A stretch of 64,000 bases of DNA from Datnioides undecimradiatus (GCA_008933995.1 WARS01000029.1:18879511-18943510); one strand, 5' to 3'. Shown: positions 8,872 to 21,274, counted from the stretch's first letter. Numbers and translations: made by a program. The notes: generated by a model not told the origin, from the sequence alone.

Positions 8872-10880
8872 CTGAACGAAAGGACAGAGAAAAACAGAGA
8901 AGGAAAGAAAAATGGTTGAATGCAATGGAAAGGGAAACAAATAGAAACAAGAAAAGGAAATAAAAGCAAAGGCGAGAGAGGAAAGGAAGAAAATCAAAGT
9001 TCAAAGTTGAGTGCATGAAAAACAGAAACGGTGCAGAAGAGGAAAGGAAAGGAAAAAAGATAAGAACACAAATGAAAGAAAGTAAATGAGATGAAAAAGA
9101 ACGAAAAAAGTAGAAAAGGAGAAAAAAGGAAACAAGAAGAAACAAACGAAAGTCACTGACAGCAAAAGATGGGAAAGGCATAAAAATACAACTCGGAGGA
9201 GCAATGTAAAGAAAAGGAAATTAAGTCAAAGGAAATGAAAGCAGGGAGGAGAGAGATGCCAGATAAACACTTGAAATGTTTTTGTTTTTTTTTAACTGAT
9301 GACCATCAGTGTCTCTGTCTCCTCCAATCACTCAGACGGATGGACACTGAGAGCCCAGCCCGGCCGTCTCTGCAGAGCCGGTTGTAATATTTGAGAAAGG
9401 CTCATACATCATCACTTATGTTTATTTACAGCCCGGCACTTTGCTCCACACTCCCAATATTTCGCTCACTCCGGGGTTTAATAAACACAAATGTGCACAC
9501 ACATACATATACACACACAAAAAAAAAGAAAACAACATACACGGACGTAAAAGCATGAGTACACATAATTTAAGTTTGCATGCATACAGTGAAGGTGAAC
9601 ACACACACACACACGATCACACTTATTATAAATCCAATATTGCCGTGACAAATGGCCTCCACAGCACAATAAAAGAATCAGCTCTAACAAGCCTTAAGCT
9701 AACAATCCCGGCAGACACATGCACTGATAAAAGCCTCACATTACACACACACGCAAAATTGCAATTGCATAGATACACACACACACACGAATGCATCAGT
9801 ACGCACACACACAAATGCTTGTGTTTGTGCACACGCGGCCTGTGATATATCATTTCCGTTTAAAACAACATGTTTTTTTTTCTCTCAGTGGGGATTTGAA
9901 TTGTAAATGCACTGCAGTCTCCTGGAGGATGTGCTGTACAGTAATAACAACTGTGAGGCACTCGGGAACCTGCGCCGGGGCAACTCTGACACCTGACATT
10001 AACATTTTTATGATTGAGGGCTATTTACATCCCCTTTTACCCGTTCATCACCCTCTTCCTTTCAGTTTACATCTCTTTTTGTGCACCAGTTACTGTTGAA
10101 ACACACAGCTTCACATCAAGCGAGAGATTCACGCTTTCAGGGAGAAGAGTACGTCCTTTTTACAGCAGTGAGAAATACCTGAGAAAATACAAATACTCTT
10201 TGGGATATTGAGACTTTTTTAAATCCCTTTATTGCCTGAAGCAGGTGGTCCCAGCTTGGATTTAGGTGGCTTATGTTGGAATATCAAGTTAAATACCTTT
10301 ACAGTTTGCTTATCCTAAAATACTTACAGCGGCTTTAGTTTAGACACAATCACAACAAGGCGGCTGTCAACATTTAACCATGACAGTTTCTCAGTATAGT
10401 GGAGTCCACTGAGATGTGCTATGTCCATATTTGGTCAAAACAGTGAATGCTCTGCTCATGTTAGGGAGACGCTGCACAAGACTGGTCACAAGAATCCCTC
10501 AAGATATGATTATATAATATTAAATGGTATTAGAAACCTTTTTTTTTTTAATGATATTTTGAAGACAGCACTTGAAAAAGCAACAGGTTTAATCTCTAAT
10601 CATTCATCTTCTTCCATGAGAAGCTGCACAGAGCAACACCACCAGTGTTGACCTGACACTGACCTGAGGACGTACAAGCTGCTTTACATCGACAGAAACT
10701 GGCTGCGGCACTGGAAAGCTTTCAGATGCTCTTACAAAGGCAGACGACAGAATAACCAAGAGGAACATTATAGATTTGATAAATGCAGCATTAACAAAAA
10801 CACAGCTGTCCGTCTCATTAGTTTGCAGTAATTACGCTGAGTTGTTTGACAACGGCGTGCTGATACTCGGCACTGCTCAC
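8872..10880 (-). other. raver2: intron 9 (2.0 kb)
   Basis: Donor gtgagc after CCT ACA G. The acceptor side (8872-9250) is an almost unbroken polypurine block on the plus strand. Imperfect CA/TG repeats lie at 9490-9850. No gene seen. Confidence 0.87.
8874..9155 (-). promoter_or_regulatory. raver2: 282-base AG exclusion zone and polypyrimidine tract before exon 10
   Basis: On the plus strand there is no CT dinucleotide between the acceptor (8872-8873) and 9156-9157, so the transcript has no AG for 282 bases. The transcript strand is rich in UUCUUU, UCUC and UUCC words of the type PTB binds. Just downstream of the distal AG the transcript reads GTGACT, a plausible branch site (A at 9153). Known for the class: long exclusion zones go with distant branch points and regulated exons. 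Regulation here is inferred. Confidence 0.7.
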
Positions 10881-10992
10881 CTGTAGGGGAGTCTCCCAGG
10901 AGGCCTTTCCCCAATGGCACAAGGCCTGGAGGTCGCAGAGACAAAGCTTTCTGCATCAGCAGCCTGGATGGGTCCCCGAGCAGACTGGAGAC
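10881..10992 (-). CDS. raver2: raver2-like exon 9 (two PTB-interaction-like motifs)
   Basis: Phase 0 in, phase 1 out (112 bases, residues 346-382 plus one base). The acceptor is ctccacag before GTC TCC AGT; the donor is gtgagc. It encodes VSSLLGDPSRLLMQKALSL, then RPPGLVPLGKGLLGDSPT. GLLGDSP (375-381) fits the PTB-docking motif (S/G)(I/L)LGxxP. SLLGDPS (348-354) lacks the last proline. The human counterpart has a complete GLLGEPP here as I recall. Confidence 0.95.
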
Positions 10993-11750
10993 CTGTGGAG
11001 GAAAGGGAGGAAAAAAGGTTAAAGGTGGTAAAGATGGGAGAGGAATAAAGAGAAAGACAATAAATGTAATCAAAGAACGAAAAAAAAGAGATAAAGAGGA
11101 GAGATTAGAGAGAACCGCACAAGAACCCAGGAGAGAAACACATAATGCTGTGCACTGTTATACATGCATGAGGTTTTATGAATTCATGAAAGCAGCGGCT
11201 CTGTCTGTAGTGGCGACTGTTCATACATATACATAAGTAAGCGGAACATTTTGCCTTTTTCACATTCCTCTCCGCGCTCGCACAATTGTAAGAGTGTATT
11301 ATTTGGAAAGCATCAGGAAACGACGAGGAAAAAGAAATGAAAAAGCCAAGTAAGTCCGGAGTTTAAAGAGTTTACGGGTGGTGGAGGGTCAAAAAGGAAA
11401 GAAGTAAAAAAAAAAAAACAGACGCAGCGTTCTCCTTTTCCGGATTCTGATTTGTCATCAGCCAGTTGCTAAAACAACACCGACTCTGCAAACATCAGTC
11501 GCACTGACATAACTTTCACTTCAGCAATTAAAGAAAACACTGGAGACATTTTAAAATATGCAAATTGAAGTGTGGAGGGACGTTTTGACACCTTGAGGTC
11601 TCCCTTTAAAGAGAAAAAAGGCAATTAGGTTGCCTGATTTGGAGACTGCTTGGTTTCTTTATGCATAAAGTGCTGAAGAGGACAGTGTAAAGGCGCGTGA
11701 CCGCAACTACTACTTAAACCTAAAGTACACACACACAAATAGTGTCTTAC
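10993..11750 (-). other. raver2: intron 8 (758 bases)
   Basis: Donor gtaaga, acceptor ctccacag. Purine-rich on the plus strand next to the acceptor. No gene seen. Confidence 0.87.
10995..11147 (-). promoter_or_regulatory. raver2: 153-base AG exclusion zone before exon 9
   Basis: No CT on the plus strand between the acceptor at 10993-10994 and 11148-11149. The transcript tract is pyrimidine-rich (UCUUU, UUUCUCU). Branch-site candidates near the distal end are weak. Confidence 0.6.
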
Positions 11751-11849
11751 GCTGCTGATGCGTTTGTCTTTGATGTGTAGAAGCTGTTGTTGTGCGAGCT
11801 GCATATGCAAGAGGTTCTGGAGGACTAGTCCATTACCAAGCATAGCACT
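11751..11849 (-). CDS. raver2: raver2-like exon 8
   Basis: Phase 0 at both ends (99 bases, residues 313-345). The acceptor is ccttgcag before AGT GCT ATG; the donor is gtaaga after AGC AGC. It encodes SAMLGNGLVLQNLLHMQ and LAQQQLLHIKDKRISS. The pattern MxGN...LxLQNLxH...LAQQQL corresponds to a RAVER2 segment I recall and is absent from RAVER1, so this is one of the best pieces of evidence for the raver2 assignment. The predicted structure is an amphipathic helix; function unknown. Confidence 0.95.
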
Positions 11850-11953
11850 CTGCAAGGTGAAGCAAAATCATCATTATTGTAACAACCACATCAAAACACA
11901 CACACAATAAAAAAAAAAAAAAAATCCCACACAGATGTTGTTGTTATTGTGAC
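11850..11953 (-). other. raver2: intron 7 (104 bases, no internal AG)
   Basis: Very short intron; donor gtcaca is off consensus, acceptor ccttgcag. In the transcript it holds a run of 15 U and no AG except the acceptor itself. Confidence 0.88.
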
Positions 11954-12036
11954 CTGGTGTGCTTTTCCCAGTGTGAGCAGCGCTGTGGTGAGAGGAGGTC
12001 GGAGGAACGGCAGGCTGGTGTGACGCCCATACTTCC
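11954..12036 (-). CDS. raver2: raver2-like exon 7
   Basis: Phase 1 in, phase 0 out (83 bases, residues 286-312). The acceptor is tttttag before GG AAG TAT; the donor gtcaca follows CAC CAG. It encodes KYGRHTSLPFLRPPLTTAL followed by LTLGKAHQ. The order HSLPxLxxPxxxxAxLxLxKAHQ matches a conserved RAVER2 segment as I recall it. No catalytic or RNA-binding fold; linker. Confidence 0.94.
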
Positions 12037-15000
12037 CTAAAAAACACAAACGCCACATAAAACATCAATCAGCGCTTCCCTTTGTGATTTTCTGCTTCCA
12101 CTAATGGACGAATCAATCATCCTCTCAACAGGCATACACAGGCAGAATTATTAGTCAGACAACAAATCCATCAGTCATTTACTGTGCATTTCAAACAATC
12201 AACACAGCGCAATATTGGGATATTATGTTTGCACAAAGCAAATTGCCTGCCCCCCTAGTTTTAACTTTTTCCAAGTTTAAATTTCATTTTGATGTTGAAG
12301 TCACAGTTGAAAAGACAAAAACAACAACAAAAGAACTCAATAAAGAAAAGAAAACCAGAAAAACACATAATTCAAACATCTTCAAACTGTCTTTTTCATA
12401 CGTCAGTGGTGCTGACAGATTTCTCAGAAGCAGCAAAAAGACCTCCAGCTTCAGCACATCGCCGTTTATTTTCACAATTCAGAAAATATTTGATGACGAC
12501 GTTAAAGAAAATGTAAAAATCCCTGCAACGGAGAGAAGAGAACGTCTGTGTGCTGAGCTACGAGAGGACTTCACCGCACTGATAAAAGATGGCAGTCGTA
12601 TTGAGAAGTGACGCCGAATGTTCATTTTCGTATTTTACTGCCGTCAGCTTCAGCCGGACTCTGTTGCTATGGCGACCGCGATTGCCTCGTTCGTTCGGCA
12701 CTTCAGCCGTCATTGTTATGTCCGGCATTGAGTCAGTGAAAAATAAAATACTGACACTCCTTTAAAAAGTCTTTGTTGGAGCATAATCTGCTCAGTGCAC
12801 TGCTAACCCTAGCACATATTCTCATTATGCTAGCTGCTGAAGGCTAATGTGATGCTAACAAACAGTTAATTGACTGCTGGGTGAAATGTGATGCATTTTA
12901 CACTTTTTACCATCTCTTCTTCTGTCTTTTACTAAATACAGCAGTGGATGAAGTACCCAGAACTTTTACTTAAGTAAAAATGTATATTAAATGTCAGAAA
13001 TTCTAAATTATAGCATTAGCATCCAGAATAATAATCATCTTGCTGTATTATAGTATAAATTAACAGAAAATGGGATTGAAGTACGAGAATCTTAAAACTG
13101 TAGCTGGGGATTGTTCTTCTTTGTTAGTTTCATCTCATCTCATGTCTGAAGAAGCTCAGTATCCATGTTGCTAATTTTACACTTAGTCTGCACATTTTAA
13201 CAATAACTTTGGTGTCTTCTTTATGGGATCTCCTCATTTTCTACATTCGTCGTCACTTATATTGAATTTCTTTGTCCAGTTTTCACCTCAGCTGCATCAG
13301 TCAAAGGCCAACGACTTGTCTTCAGCTTTTATTCAAAGTGTATTTAGCTTCCTGTGTAGCTGCTCAGTGAGAAATGCAACGAGACGGCTGCAGCTGTGCG
13401 TGTTTGTGCACCAGTAACTGAGAGCGTCCTTCTGCTGCTCATGCTGATCAAGTCGCTAATGAGGCTGACAAAGTACGGCCAAATTTTGGTTTGTTACAAC
13501 TATTTCAACACCCTGAGCGGGTTCTCTCTGTAGTGCTAGATCATTTGAATTGAACATTGCTAACTGAATCACCATGGCAACGACTACAAGTACGCTCGCT
13601 TTGACCGACAATCATTGATTCCCACTAATATGGCTTGACTAGTGTTTTTAAGATCTAACATTTTATTTAATGGAACAAAACATATAGATTTCTAGAAATT
13701 TGCAGGGTTTGCCACATTCACACATTTAAGTTTTAAGTCATATCCAGAAAAGGTGTCTCTCACCTTCAACCCCTGGTTCTTTAGCTTTTCTGTGTGTGCG
13801 TGTTACATCTCTGGATTACAAGGACTCCTCATAATAAATGTGAGCGTCAATGCTAATGGTAGCTTCCACCAGAATAGGTAGAGAAGGTTTAACATTTAAT
13901 CAAGGTCCTAATTTTAGACTTTAATTGTGCATGCTCTTCTTTAAGAGAGCTCCCCCACCTCTCCCATCAGCTCCCTCTCCTTCCTGTTCTCATTTGTTCC
14001 GCTAATGTCACACGATTTCATTTTAATACCTGATTAGCCATTCATCAAATAATGAAGCCGTCGACAAAGTGATTACAGTATATAGACGGGGGCTTAACAG
14101 GGGGACAGACTTGTACAGTGGACCTTTGATTATCACCCAAGCCACTCCAGACCAGAGGAAGTAAGTGAAAAGAGAAAATGAGTGAAGCGTGGACCGGATT
14201 TGCTTTAAAAAGTGTAGATGCGAATTTGATATGATAGGAAAGCTTTTAGTAGCATGTTACTGATAGAAATGTGCCAGCTGCGAACAAAATTTATGAATGA
14301 ACAAAAAGTAATTCAATGGATAATGGCAAAAATCTGAAAACGCTGCTTATTCCGATTTTGCAGGGTGCCGTTTTGTTTTTACTTGTGAGTGCAAGGTGCA
14401 AGGTGCAACTTCGGATGCCCCTGTTTCTTGATGTAATGGTGACATTTGTCATTTTTCCACAGAGGATGTTATGTCACTCACAGCTGAAACACTTCTACAT
14501 GTACAGCCTGTGTACATCAAAGCGTTGATAGAAACATTACGTATGAGACCCTAAAATCATCCAATCACACTTAAGCTCTATTGGTTGTGTCACTTCAATA
14601 GTTTGCGGCTTAAATCCATTCACCTCTGGATTCTGTGTCATTTTTGGTTGAGTTCAGTAATAACTATTCAGTAAATATTCAGTCTGAGAATTGCTGCAGC
14701 TCTAATAAACTCATCTAAGTGGCTCATCAGCAACAGAGATCATTGATATCGTTGTATTTCCACCTGCACTTCAAACTGCTGATAAAAACATAAACAGGTG
14801 GTCGTAACATGAATGTACAGGACATATATGTAATACAACATTATCCCGGAGTAGCCTGTGTGTCTGAGTGAAGAAGCATTTTTTGACAAATCTAAAATGG
14901 GAATAAGGAAACTGTGTGACACCAGTGGCCCCTCCCACATTACACTGGATAAATCTTCAATATTAAATCAAGGTTTACTTACTCGCTGTGCTGTCCATCC

Positions 15001-15988
15001 TATCTTCCTAAATGGATGTTTAGTAATTTTATAGTTTTCTACTTTTTAATATAATATGTTTCTGTTCACCTGTTGTTTTTTTTTATCTTATTTGTCTTAA
15101 TTTCCATATTATTCTCTTGCTAAACGTTGATTAATTGTCATTTTCTAACATTTCATTCAGGCGACTACATCTTTTTATTCATTATAGATCAGAGCTTTAA
15201 TGTCTTTGTAGACTTTTGGTCCTTCCACTGATCTCCAGCAGTGATGTTTGACGTCTCCAGTTGTGCCAGTTGATCCCTATCAACCCTCCTCTCCGGTGAA
15301 CTCCCATCTGTTTTAGCCCTTGATAGAGTGCATCAGAGCAAGCACGAGATTGCCACTTTGCCAGCACAAGGTCACTGCACTTGATCTGCACTAATAGCCT
15401 AAAGGTAGTGCAGGCTACATGATACATGCTGATGAAACTCATTATGTATAATTCAGAGGGCTAAACCGTGAAAACATTACACATTCAGACCATGTTTAAG
15501 AATATCGTCCGTACGCCGTGATTTCTGGAGGTTTAGTGATAAGACATGAAAAGCTGACCCGTGCAGCAGCAGTTTCCGTCCAAACGTAGCGCAAATCATA
15601 TCAAAAATATATTTTAGAAAATGCAAAATTCAGCCCTGTCTCCATGAAGTGAAGCGCTTCAAAATGAAATAGCTGGTGGCACAACTTCTCCAGTCAGATA
15701 CCATTGAACCACTGCTGAAGAAGAGAGGGAAACGTGGAAAACACCATTTAAACGTGACAAGTCACTGTCACACAATTCACACATTCATTGAATTGTCACG
15801 CACATTCATGCGTGGTCATGATTTAATTATCAAGCCGCTTTCCATCGCACTTTCTTATCGTTTGCTTTTATTGATGCACCAACTTTTCCACTTCAGCAAA
15901 GTATATTTTTTAGGATGTGTGGGTGTTTCCATTTAAGCCATTTATCAGCAAGATGAAAATGTGCATTATAAACAGGTGGATGTCATAC
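12037..15988 (-). other. raver2: intron 6 (4.0 kb)
   Basis: Donor gtatga, acceptor tttttag. AT-rich. It contains a plus-strand 128-codon open frame (12225-12611) with no recognisable content and a decayed hAT-type repeat at about 12942-13080. Nothing else is recognised. Confidence 0.85.
12942..13080. mobile_element. decayed end of a hAT-like teleost MITE
   Basis: CAGTGGATGAAGTACCCAGA followed by ACTTTTACTTAAGTAAAAAT has the order of words of the fish element that begins CAGTGGTGGAAGAAGTATTC and ACTTAAGTAAAAGTA. Only the end is clear; the rest is too diverged to bound. Confidence 0.45.
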
Positions 15989-16109
15989 CTCCTCTTTTCC
16001 CAGTGTGGTACGGTCTCATGAGGATCTGCAGGGCTGCAGGGTTGGTCATGCTGGTCAAGAGCTGGGCTAGGTTGGGCTCTGGGAGCAGACCTTTCCTATT
16101 ACTCAGAAT
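15989..16109 (-). CDS. raver2: raver2-like exon 6
   Basis: Phase 0 in, phase 1 out (121 bases, residues 245-284 plus one base). The acceptor is gttctccag before ATT CTG AGT; the donor is gtatga. It encodes ILSNRKGLLPEPNLAQLL and then TSMTNPAALQILMRPYHTGKR. KGLLPEPN followed by a Leu-rich helix is shared by both raver paralogues directly after RRM3. It continues from RRM3 into the linker. Confidence 0.95.
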
Positions 16110-19100
16110 CTGGAGAACGACAAAGCACGAGTCAAAGGAAGCAAAGCAAGACTCCGCATGTGTGTGTGGTGTACAGTATGTGTTTTGATCTAGTCATTAG
16201 GAGTCCCTGATGGCTGTAGTAATCATTACACTAGTTTACATCATCAGGATATGTCTGCAGTGTCAGCAGAGGGGAGTCGATCCGGGAGACAAAAGAAAAC
16301 ATACAAGAGAGAAACAGGGGGACAGAGCTGTTTGAGAAACAGAGACGGATCACGGTGGGGGAAAAGGAAATGTGAGACAAGAAACGCGAAAAACAAGTCA
16401 GAGGAAAAGTTGGGAGGGAAAAGTAAGCGGAAACTTCAGAAAAAAAGCAGAGGCCACCTGTCAGACATACACTAATTCATAAGGTTCCTGCCAATGTTTC
16501 ATGTCGACGTGTTAGGGAAAAACCTTGAGACATTTTTCTGTAAAAGTTGTGGCAATCTGCTGCAATCTTGCACTCTGGAGGTGTGAATAGAAGAAGTCAC
16601 ACTGCGAGTGAAGGCACAAACAAAACAGTCAGGAGATCCTTACATATGCAGGGCATAACCGCCGGCTGCCAGCAAATGGCTGACGAGTGTTTTAACGTTT
16701 TGACGTTTTAAATCCAGCCGGCCACTTTACAACATTCATTTCTGATGATTAACAAGTTGCGATTCGCTGTGTGTTTACATTAAAGTAAAAATAATACATT
16801 AGGCCCAGTGATTCCTAATTATAATAGTTTTGATCAGTCAGAAAGAGGTGTAGATGTAAATATTAATAGCTGTTTACAGACTGGGTCAGCTAAAACACAC
16901 AGGAAGCATAATTCTCCTTTACAATATTCACTGTGTATTCACAATTGGGCAGCAAATTATGGTGGAAACGTGGGATCAGCATGTGCCCGGCGCACTAAAT
17001 TTGGGCTTTTACAGCCAAACAGTTTCTCTGGGCCTCCTACCAAGTTACCTTTTCCCACTGGCTGTGTAATATTACACGTAATAGTGGAAAGTGCTGCATG
17101 TGACATTTTAATATGCAATGTACCAAAGAATCACAAGAGAAGAACACAAAAAAAAAGACTTTAAAGCCACTAATGACGTTTTAATAACTGCATTTCTAAA
17201 AATAATAATAATATTATTGTGACCAAATCCTCAACAATGATTTACACTGAGAAAAACGTTTTTAATTTTTATTTATAGAGAGAAACTCAGTTGATGTACT
17301 TCATAAAGGACTGTGTGGGTGGTTAAGATTTTGATTGGCAGTGGCCCGGCGACATAAGCAATCAACCCAAGAACTGTCATCAGATCTAGATTTAAATATT
17401 GCCGAATCCCGACTGGTGCAGAGAAATATATAACACGACGCCGGCGACTAGAACGGGGAACAATATACTGAAATATCTCTGTTTGACGAGGGAGCTGTGG
17501 TCCATAGGAGAGATTTTGAACAAGCTACAAAACAAGGACCAAATTTAATAAGACAATAAACCCAGAAATGACACACATTCTGTACTAAAGGGGATAGAAA
17601 GGAACATTTCTCTAATTTCAGTATTTAACTAGTTTCTACTTTAACAAAAGCTCATATAACTGGTGTCTGCAAGAATGTTGTACTTTTTATTCACATTTTT
17701 CACCTTTATTAGACAGCTGATGGTACAGGGACAGATGATTAGGGACACAAGTGGAGAGAGCGGTGGGTTTGGCATCTAACAAAGCACCCCTGCCTGAATT
17801 GAAGCCATTGTTTATGTCTTAACTACATCTGCCAGCACACTGAGGTGTTTAGAAATGATGCAGGATGTGGCTGGCGTGTCTTCTGATTACACTTTGCAGC
17901 TCCAGCTCAGTCTGTGCGTATTCAGCACAGCTCACTTTCAGCGTGTCTGTCTGGCGCACAGGTTTAGTCGTTTCTGCGTTTAACGCGTCTCGCGGTGTTG
18001 TTGTGGCTGATTCTGTTCTCAGCGCGCATTAAAAGTCAAGACCGACTGCAAAGCTAACATTTCAATTTGACGTGAGCTGGATTTCCTGGAACTAAACTGA
18101 TTCCTGCTGACTTGCTTTTAATCGTAAGACACGCTGTGAGCCTCGGTCCCAAAAAAGGATTCAATCAAACATTACGCTGCAAAATTTCATTCAATGGACT
18201 CAAATGAAATCCGATTGAATTAGACGGCGTCAAATCGAATGGAGCAGCTCTCGCAGATCCTCCTCAGCGCCGACAGTGTGCCGGTAGTGCTCGCTGGCTG
18301 GCCCACAGACACGGCTATTTAAAACAACATTAGCAGGATGGTGATATTTCCTCCTCGTCTGCCCCTGAGCTACAGCATGACTTCAGCTCAAGTCAACCTT
18401 GTTTCCTCCCTGTCACATCCTGAAGAGAGAGCATCACTGATGGGGATGGAGTGGGTCTGACTCCAGCCTGTCAGCAAGAGAGGAAGTGGAAAGTCTGGTG
18501 CACACATACAGTGCGTGTATTTGTGTGCTACAGCAAGGAATAGTGGCGTGTGTGTGTGTGTTGAACAAGGCCAGTCGTAGCTGACAGCGTCTTTCAAGGG
18601 AAGAGAGAAAGAGAGGAGGAGGAGGACAGGAGGAGGAGGAGGAGTGCTGTTTCTTTTCTTTTCTTTCTGCTGGAGAAAATGTCATCACGCATCAGTCTGT
18701 TTGGCTACTGGCACAAAATCCAGCCACACACCCACGCACCAACACACGCACACACGCCAGGGAGGTAAGGAAGCCGCGAAGAAGGCAAGGCGCGAAGTAT
18801 CGCGTAAGGAGAGGGACGGAGGGAGAAGAAAGGAGGAGGGAGGAGGAGGCCATCTGGTCCTCGGCGTTCACACTCGCATTTGCTAGCTGGAGAAATGAGA
18901 GAATTGCCTCGGAGGAGAACTGTGGCCAGGAGCAGGTCCTGATCTGTTTCTGAAGGTCTGATGTTTCTTTTGCCAGCTGCTCACATTCACTGGTATAATC
19001 TTTAAGGAGCCTCGAGGTGCAAATGTAACCTCCTCACAGGCTAAAACGTTTCACGTGTCCCCACCTCTTCCCTTTTCTGGTCTCTTTCTCATACATCCCC

Positions 19101-21274
19101 ACCACCACGCCAGCCCCATTTTTGTCTTTCACTGTGTGTATGTCTCCTTCTTCCTCCTCATGTCTGCCTTCCCTTCCTCGGCTATATTCAGAAACACATT
19201 TTCTACCGATGTCTTTTCATCCGTGTTGTTGCAATTCAGACGCCGTGACCATTACTGCTCTTCTTTCAACCAACCTGTCATTTTCAAACCAATTCATCTC
19301 AAGGCTACGAGATCTTTACCTGCGCCCTGATAATTCCTGCTCTGCAACAGTTGAGAATAACGTCACGTCGCTCTTTAAAAAAAAAAACAATTAAGAAGGT
19401 CGCCTCAGCGAAGCAGTTTGAGATTTAAGAATGAGTCGACTGGAGCAGGCTGTACCGTATGAGTAACTGTTTCGTGAAAACTGGATCAACAATGTTGCAG
19501 TGAGTTACAGATTGAGCTTTAGCTGTAGCCCTCCATGCGTTCAATTAGTGCAATCTAGAAAATTTATCATCAAATGCGAGTAAAGCAGCAGAACTGTAAT
19601 GGTTTTTTATGGCCTATGGCTAACTCGTAATGAACCACAAACCTGAAATTCATGCCAAAATATAAAACAAGTCTTCCATGTAACTGGGGCAACGTTGCTG
19701 TCTTTTGTGCCCATTGGCTGCTCAAATTACTACTCACATTGTAAATGAATGTCACTGTTAACTTTGGATTATTAGAGTTTACTGGTAAAGGCATACAAGT
19801 ATGGATTTACAGTTTTTGCATTACCTTACACTGTCTGTCGCTCTCACTTCCTTAGACACACAAGCGCACACGCAAACTTGTCAGCGTTCAGATTTTGATT
19901 GCAAAAGCCCCGAGACTCAGCTTGAAATGTTTGCTTACCCACTTTTGTTTCTAAATTCTGTACCTGTGAGTACATAATTATATATAAATCCATGTACCCA
20001 CGAAGATTAATAAGTACTGTTCCTTTTCCACAACTGATTGGAACTTGTAGTTACATCTTGTGCGTGCACACGTCTGCTGGTGTGTATCTATTTGATTGTC
20101 TGCGCGAGCATATGAGTGTTGCACACTGTGTCGCGGGCTGTGAGTTTGGTTTATTTCAGGCAGCAGGAGACAGTGGAGGAGCCCAATCAGTCTATAGAAC
20201 TATAATTATCGTGTCAGTGCCTCTCTCTGCTACCACAGCACTGTGTAGGAGGGATACCACAGCTACAAACACTGTTTCAGCCAGAGAGTGTTCGAGCATG
20301 TGCACCATGTCAAACCTCGGTATATGTGATATGCCATAACCAGCTGGCACTGCCTTCACAATATGATGTTGCTGTTTGTGTATTTACATGTAAGTCTGGG
20401 AGGTCTGATGCTTTGGTGCAACAGTGTATGGACTTGCTGAATTGAGGAAATGGTTTTCCAAAATCATCAAAAATGAGTTTATCCTTGGTTTTTTTAGGTT
20501 TTGAGTTTATTTTAATCTTTACGCTCACATTTCTGAAAACTACCGGTTCAATTGGAACTGGTAAGTTTGCATGCAATGAGCTCTTTACAGAAAAAAAAAA
20601 GTCTGCAAGCTGCTGTGCAGGACAGGACCTTTGCTACAGGGTGATGTAATTAAACCATGCTGCTCTGCTCTTGTGCTTCTCTTACTGCTACACTGCTCGC
20701 CAGGAAGTGTTGCTATATTTGCAGCACTCACTTCACAGAGCATTTCATAAGCCCCAGCTCCAGCCCACCGTCACTATCCCCCCCGTAGGCTCTACATCTA
20801 AGATCCCCAAGGAGGGGAGTTATCACCACCTAGGCTGACTGAACTAAAACATGCAAGATTATTAGCCCTGAACCACAAAGTGTGCATAAACATTTTTATA
20901 GTTTGATTTTTATTTATATTTGGAGGAAATTAGACACTAAAAATAAAAAAAATATCATCATAAACTACAAAAGGTTTATCTGTCGCTATATTGCAAGTCT
21001 TCTTAACTGAATAATAACAATATGGAGAGCACACGAGGACCCCAGTGCACTTTGCATTTTGATTAGGTAGCCACTAATATGCATGACAGATGATTCTGAA
21101 AATTCATGATGAAATAAGCTCTTTAAGTGACTGTTTGCAGAAACTGCACTGGGATTCTGCATGCATGTCAGGTTAGCCTGTAACAACTAAATGTGTCAGT
21201 GGTGGTGGGCAGCATTTGTGGATATGTTCCTTGCATGTGGTGGTTTGTGCCGCTCTTGCGTGCATCATACTCAC
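16110..21274 (-). other. raver2: intron 5 (5.2 kb)
   Basis: Donor gtgagt, acceptor gttctccag. Holds GGA-rich and CA-rich short repeats (18610-18760). Open frames on both strands are short and non-homologous to my eye. No gene or intact transposon recognised. Confidence 0.85.

Noticed and set aside
8288-9181. 297-codon minus-strand open frame taken whole as a gene
   Set aside because: Only 8513-8871 is exon, with good splice sites at both edges. The flanks are Phe/Leu/Ser-rich translation of the intronic polypyrimidine tract and of a TG repeat.
12225-12611. 128-codon plus-strand open frame
   Set aside because: Lys/Thr-rich, no recognisable domain, AT-rich intronic composition, and no promoter or splice context; likely chance.
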